Shown here: one piece after another, positions 4,644 to 8,140 of the stretch
How positions within the stretch are numbered: position 1 is the stretch's first letter
Layout: every line of letters begins with the position of its first letter
From: Mogibacterium sp.
GTDB taxonomy: Bacteria > Bacillota_A > Clostridia > Peptostreptococcales > Anaerovoracaceae
Assembly: GCA_017469325.1 (NCBI GenBank)
Contig: JAFUGO010000055.1
Coordinates: 1-8,140 of the forward strand
Length of the DNA: 8,140 nt
Direction: 5' to 3'
The notes under the pieces: model-generated
The model's database searches: none
What the model was told of the DNA's origin: nothing
The model's input: only the letters and a program-made list of their open reading frames with translations
Position numbers and translations under genes: made by a program

Positions 4644-6659
4644 ATGAGAATCGCTTTTGCCGGCAATCCAAACAGCGGCAAGACAACCATGTACAATGCC
4701 TTAACGGGCAGAAACGAAAAGATCGGTAACTGGGGCGGCGTAACAGTCGGCAGCAAAGAGTACCAGATCAAGAAGGAATATGCGGGAGACCAGGAAGTCA
4801 TCGCAGTAGACCTTCCGGGTGCTTACTCCATGTCACCGTTCACACCGGAAGAGGGCATCACAAGTGAGTATGTCCGCACAGCAAATCCGGACGCAATCGT
4901 CAACATCGTTGACGCTACCAACCTGAGCAGATCGCTGTTCTTCACAACACAGCTGCTCGAGCTCGGGATCCCGGTAGTAGTTGCACTCAACAAGACAGAC
5001 ATCAACGAAAAAGAAGGCACAAAGATCGACACAGCAAAGCTTTCCGCTAAGCTGAACTGCCCTGTATATGAGACAGTATCGATCGAGAACAAGGGCCTCA
5101 GCGACATGATCGCAAAGGCTATCTCGCTCGCAGGAACAGTCCAGGAGGCACCTTATCTGCAGGAAGATATCGACCTTCACGACAAGAACGCGGTAGACGC
5201 TGAGGACCGCAAGCGTTACAAATTCGTAAACGAGATCGTAGCTGACGTCGAGACAAGAAAGACTCTGTCGGCAGAGACGACTTCAACAGACAAGCTGGAC
5301 GCAGTACTGACAAACCCTATCGCCGGAATCCTGGTATTCGCCGTAGTTATGTGGGGCGTATTCTGGATCTCCCAGGCATGGCTCGGACCTCTCGTAGCAG
5401 ACTGGCTCGTAGGCTGGATCGAGACATTCCAGGAGTGGGTAGCAGGACAGCTCGAAAACAGCCCGGCTATCCTCTCGGCACTGCTTGCTGACGGTATCGT
5501 CGGCGGTGTAGGAGCCGTTGTAGGATTCCTGCCGCTGGTAATGGTAATGTACTTCCTGATCGCTCTCCTCGAGGACTGCGGATACATGGCACGTGTAAGT
5601 GCTGTAATGGACCCGATCTTCAAGAGAGTAGGTCTTTCCGGAAAGTCCGTAATCCCTGTAGTTATCGGAACAGGCTGCGGTATCCCTGCTATCATGGCAT
5701 GCCGTACTATCCGTGACGAGAGAGAAAGAAGAGCTACATCCATGCTGACTACTTTCATCCCTTGCGGAGCCAAGATCCCTGTAATCGCTCTCTTTGCAGG
5801 AGCGTTCTTCAGCGGAGCAGGCTGGGTCAGCACACTGTCGTACTTCCTCGGACTCCTTCTGATCTTCCTCGGAGCTCTGCTCATAAAGGGAATCACAGGA
5901 TATAAGTACAGAAAGTCGTTCTTCATCATGGAGCTCCCTAAGTGGAAGGCACCGAGCCTCAAGTTCGCGTTCAAGTCCATGATGGAGCGTGCTAAGGCAT
6001 ACATCATCAAGGCCGCAACTATCATCCTGATCTGCAACACAGTAGTTCAGATCATGCAGACCTTCAACTGGCACTTCCAGGTCGTCGAAGAAGGCGCAGA
6101 GAACACATCGATCCTCGCTTCGGTCGCTTCGCCGTTCGCTATCCTCCTCATTCCTCTCGGATTCGGAGTATGGCAGCTCGCGGCAGCAGCTATCACAGGA
6201 TTCATCGCAAAGGAAAACGTTGTTGGTACACTCGCAGTTGTTTACTCTCTTACATCCTTCATCGATGTTGACGAGCTCGAGATGACAGGCGGAGCCAACA
6301 CTGTAGCTGCAACGATGGGACTCACATCCGTAACAGCACTTGCTTACCTGTTCTTCAACCTCTACACACCTCCGTGCTTCGCGGCTATCGGAGCTATGAA
6401 CTCTGAGATGAAGAGCAAAGGATGGCTCTGGGGAGCTATCGGCCTGCAGCTCGGCACAGGATACACTATCGCGTTCCTGGTCAACCAGATCGGCACACTC
6501 GTTACTGAAGGTCACTTCGCAGCAGGATTCATTCCTGGACTGATCGCAGAGATCTGCATGGTCGTCGCACTCGTGATGATCAGCAAGAAGGTAAGAGCTC
6601 ACTTCGACGAACAGTATGAGCTCCACAAGAGTGCAAAAGCCGCAAAGGCAGCAGCTTAA
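4644..6659 (+). CDS. feoB: Ferrous iron transport protein B (Fe(II) permease with GTPase domain)
   Basis: This 671-residue protein imports Fe(II) across the cytoplasmic membrane. The N-terminal G domain shows G1 GNPNSGKTT (7-15), the switch I region NWGGVTVG (29-36, with T34), G3 DLPG (56-59), G4 NKTD (116-119) and a G5-like SIENKG segment near 140-150. A helical linker runs to about residue 217, and the membrane region starts near LDAVLTNP (218-225). The two gate motifs are present: GTGCGIPA around C345 and FIPCGAKIPVI around C374, typical of FeoB. The length is within the family's usual range. The start has AAGGAGGT at 4629-4636, seven bases upstream. The C-terminus ends in an Ala/Lys-rich tail and carries no FeoC-like domain. 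Switch I has Gly where NWPG or NWAG is usual. Codon choice favours GTA, GCA and ACA more than in brnQ, which suggests adaptation for high expression. Confidence 0.97.
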   Translation: MRIAFAGNPNSGKTTMYNALTGRNEKIGNWGGVTVGSKEYQIKKEYAGDQEVIAVDLPGAYSMSPFTPEEGITSEYVRTANPDAIVNIVDATNLSRSLFFTTQLLELGIPVVVALNKTDINEKEGTKIDTAKLSAKLNCPVYETVSIENKGLSDMIAKAISLAGTVQEAPYLQEDIDLHDKNAVDAEDRKRYKFVNEIVADVETRKTLSAETTSTDKLDAVLTNPIAGILVFAVVMWGVFWISQAWLGPLVADWLVGWIETFQEWVAGQLENSPAILSALLADGIVGGVGAVVGFLPLVMVMYFLIALLEDCGYMARVSAVMDPIFKRVGLSGKSVIPVVIGTGCGIPAIMACRTIRDERERRATSMLTTFIPCGAKIPVIALFAGAFFSGAGWVSTLSYFLGLLLIFLGALLIKGITGYKYRKSFFIMELPKWKAPSLKFAFKSMMERAKAYIIKAATIILICNTVVQIMQTFNWHFQVVEEGAENTSILASVASPFAILLIPLGFGVWQLAAAAITGFIAKENVVGTLAVVYSLTSFIDVDELEMTGGANTVAATMGLTSVTALAYLFFNLYTPPCFAAIGAMNSEMKSKGWLWGAIGLQLGTGYTIAFLVNQIGTLVTEGHFAAGFIPGLIAEICMVVALVMISKKVRAHFDEQYELHKSAKAAKAAA

Positions 6660-6688
6660 TCCCTATATCAGGATATCTTAAACAGTAT

Positions 6689-6719
6689 GATGCGCGGCGT
6701 TCCTTCGGACCCGCGCATC
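6689..6719 (+). other. Strong RNA hairpin between feoB and the FeoB-associated gene
   Basis: GATGCGCGG (6689-6697) and CCGCGCATC (6711-6719) pair perfectly over 9 bp. The enclosed 13 bases contain CTTCGG and can extend the fold. No T run follows, so it is not a standard terminator. It may protect the feoAB 3' end, guide RNA processing, or attenuate readthrough into the downstream genes. Confidence 0.65.
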
Positions 6720-6746
6720 GTGCTATATACGAAAGGAGGCAGCGTA

Positions 6747-6923
6747 ATGAATGTCGCAACAATAGTGGCTGTTCTGGCAATAGCGGTGATACTGTTCTTC
6801 GCTGTCAGATACATTTACAAAGAGAAGAAGAAAGGAACGACATGCATCGGTTGTCCGTATGCCGGTAACTGCCCGAAGCATCAGGCAGGCACCAGCTGCG
6901 GAAGCATGGACAACAAGCAGTAA
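6747..6923 (+). CDS. FeoB-associated Cys-rich membrane protein
   Basis: This 58-residue protein has one N-terminal membrane segment (about residues 3-20), a basic juxtamembrane stretch (RYIYKEKKK, 21-29), and a Cys-rich tail with C33-x2-C36-x5-C42-x8-C51. This matches the small FeoB-associated Cys-rich membrane proteins (p12 family) found after feoB in Firmicutes. The start at 6747 has AAAGGAGG at 6732-6739 seven bases upstream. An in-frame ATG at 6687 lies within the upstream hairpin region and has no ribosome site, so it was rejected. Basic residues after the segment place the Cys tail in the cytoplasm, where it could bind Fe(II) arriving through FeoB; that role is inferred. The ABC ATPase gene starts only 8 nt later. 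Confidence 0.9.
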   Translation: MNVATIVAVLAIAVILFFAVRYIYKEKKKGTTCIGCPYAGNCPKHQAGTSCGSMDNKQ

Positions 6924-6931
6924 GTTAAATC

Positions 6932-7639
6932 ATGAGTGACATTTTTCTGGATATAAAAGATCTTAAAAAAGGTTTCGGTGAAGGCGAGACCAGACAGGAG
7001 GTGCTGAGGGGCGTAAACTTCAGCGCTTCGAAGGGCGAGATATGCGTTCTGCTCGGACCGTCCGGATCCGGCAAATCGACTCTGCTCAACATAATCGGAG
7101 GCATAGACAGCTGTGACTCCGGCACCATCTCCATCGACGGAGACGAGCTGATCGGCATGAACGAGGCCGAGCTCACGCAGTACAGGCGCAAGCACCTCGG
7201 ATACGTTTTTCAGCTCTACAACCTCATACCGAATCTCAACGTAAAAGAGAATATCGAGGTAGGGGCATTTCTTTCGGACGACCCGCTTGATGTCGATGAA
7301 CTCCTCGGAGTCCTCGGCCTGGCTGAACATAAACACAAGCTGCCGAACCAGCTCTCGGGCGGTCAGCAGCAGAGAGTATCGATCGGAAGGGCGATCGTGA
7401 AGAATCCTGACATCCTGCTCTGCGACGAGCCTACGGGTGCGCTGGACTACAACACATCCAAGGAGATACTCAAGCTGATAGAAGACATCAACCGCAAGTA
7501 CAACAACACCATCATCATCGTAACGCACAACGAGGCCATCAAGGATATGGCGGACCACGTCATAAGGCTAAGAGACGGCGTTGTGAGACATGATGACAGA
7601 AATCTCAGCAAGATCCCTGCGGCGGACCTCGAGTGGTAG
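6932..7639 (+). CDS. ABC transporter ATP-binding protein (MacB/LolD type)
   Basis: This 235-residue nucleotide-binding subunit has every ATPase motif: Walker A GPSGSGKST (42-50), Q-loop Q94, signature LSGGQ (141-145), Walker B ILLCDE (161-166), D-loop ALD (170-172) and H-loop H199. The PTGALD stretch after Walker B and the FQLYNLIPNL segment after the Q-loop are typical of the LolD/MacB/FtsE-like group that works with FtsX-like permeases. It sits on the cytoplasmic face and drives the permease encoded next, 12 nt downstream. The start follows the FeoB-associated gene by 8 nt and has only a weak ribosome site (TAAG), so it may depend on translational coupling. The substrate is unknown: members of this group export peptides, antibiotics or lipoproteins, or act in signalling with two-component systems. 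Confidence 0.95.
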   Translation: MSDIFLDIKDLKKGFGEGETRQEVLRGVNFSASKGEICVLLGPSGSGKSTLLNIIGGIDSCDSGTISIDGDELIGMNEAELTQYRRKHLGYVFQLYNLIPNLNVKENIEVGAFLSDDPLDVDELLGVLGLAEHKHKLPNQLSGGQQQRVSIGRAIVKNPDILLCDEPTGALDYNTSKEILKLIEDINRKYNNTIIIVTHNEAIKDMADHVIRLRDGVVRHDDRNLSKIPAADLEW

Positions 7640-7651
7640 AGGAGGCGTGCG

Positions 7652-8140
7652 ATGAACAAAGACAGAAAGCACGCTGTCGGTAATCCGCTGCGCACAAGGG
7701 TGCTGCGCGAACTTCGGGTGGAATGGCGCAAATACCTCGTCATTTTCATCTTCCTGACCCTGATGATCGGTTTCGTGTCGGGCATGTATGTTGCCAACAA
7801 CTCCATGCTGATGGCGACCGATGAGATCAAGACCACGGCGGCGCGTGAGGACGGCCACTTCATCCTGAAGGATAAGGCGGACAGCGACCTCGTCGAGGAT
7901 ATAGAGAGCGGGGATAAGCTCGACGTCAGGATGTACTATATCTTCAAAGCTTATGAGGATATTGACGCGTCAGACATCGAAGCCGCGTACAAGAGCGGCA
8001 ATTACAGGGAGAACCTGGACCGCCTCTACAGCGATGCTGACAAGAGGGCAGAAGAGGATTACCAGAACGCCGTCGGCGATTTTGACCTTGATGATCCGTA
8101 CTTCAGGCCTGTCCCGGTGAAGCTGTTTGAGAACTTCCGC
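7652..8140 (+). CDS. FtsX-like ABC transporter permease, N-terminal part (3' truncated)
   Basis: An ATG at 7652 with AGAGGAGG at 7637-7644 opens a frame that stays open to the window edge (163 codons). The start contains PLRTRVLRELRVEWRKYLVI, the cytoplasmic lead-in of large clostridial FtsX/MacB-type permeases, followed by a first membrane segment at about residues 28-48 that runs into FVSGMYVANNSM. After it comes a polar, acidic segment (residues about 60-163) that would be extracellular. Full members of this group run to several hundred or about 1000 residues with four or more membrane segments, so most of the protein is missing here. It pairs with the preceding ATPase. The substrate cannot be inferred from this part. 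Confidence 0.88.
   Translation, partial: MNKDRKHAVGNPLRTRVLRELRVEWRKYLVIFIFLTLMIGFVSGMYVANNSMLMATDEIKTTAAREDGHFILKDKADSDLVEDIESGDKLDVRMYYIFKAYEDIDASDIEAAYKSGNYRENLDRLYSDADKRAEEDYQNAVGDFDLDDPYFRPVPVKLFENFR

Noticed and set aside
5283..6626. Long minus-strand open frame of 447 codons opposite feoB
   Set aside because: It is a shadow of feoB codon bias: its translation is rich in Cys, Ser, Glu and Asp without domain motifs, and feoB on the other strand is unambiguous.
6687..6746. Extended start for the FeoB-associated protein at 6687
   Set aside because: The extra 20 residues lie over the hairpin, lack a ribosome site and would precede the membrane segment. AAAGGAGG fits the start at 6747.
1..8140. 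CRISPR array, insertion sequence, toxin-antitoxin or phage defence genes
   Set aside because: No regularly spaced repeats, transposase motifs or paired small toxin-antitoxin frames were seen. The larger genes are recognisable families.

Overview
The window looks like chromosomal DNA of an anaerobic Gram-positive bacterium of the Firmicutes (Clostridia/Eubacteriales). Supporting signs are strong AAGGAGG-type ribosome binding sites, a surface protein with an InlB-type B repeat and a C-terminal wall-sorting-like tail, a Feo ferrous-iron operon with the small Cys-rich FeoB-associated protein, and a MacB/FtsX-type ABC transporter of the kind common in Clostridia. I cannot name the species.

Layout. 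(1) 2-1522, plus strand: the 3' end of a surface protein gene, followed after 3 nt by a HAD-family phosphatase gene. The terminator of this unit lies inside the convergent lysR gene. (2) 1523-2392, minus strand: a LysR-family regulator. Its promoter is well defined at 2433-2461 and faces divergently toward the next unit. (3) 2568-4120, plus strand: a previously unlisted 30-codon gene with a perfect ribosome binding site, encoding a tiny hydrophobic peptide, then a BrnQ-type branched-chain amino acid carrier. The divergent layout makes the LysR protein the obvious candidate regulator. The unit ends at a strong intrinsic terminator (4166-4204). (4) 4229-8140, plus strand: a near-consensus promoter overlapped by two DtxR/IdeR-like inverted repeats, then feoA, feoB, a FeoB-associated Cys-rich membrane protein, an ABC ATPase and the first 163 codons of its FtsX-like permease, which runs off the window. 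No terminator separates the feo genes from the ABC genes.

How the parts work together. FeoB is the GTP-driven Fe(II) permease, FeoA its small SH3-like partner, and the Cys-rich protein a probable membrane accessory. The operator overlapping the -10 region implies repression by a metal-sensing DtxR-family protein when iron is sufficient. The ABC pair may be co-expressed, with an unknown substrate. The LysR-small peptide-BrnQ cluster is probably a branched-chain amino acid uptake module.

The least explained parts are the 30-aa peptide and the competing hairpins between it and brnQ, the tandem operator of the feo promoter, and the terminator embedded in lysR. I saw no CRISPR array, tRNA, rRNA, insertion sequence or phage gene.
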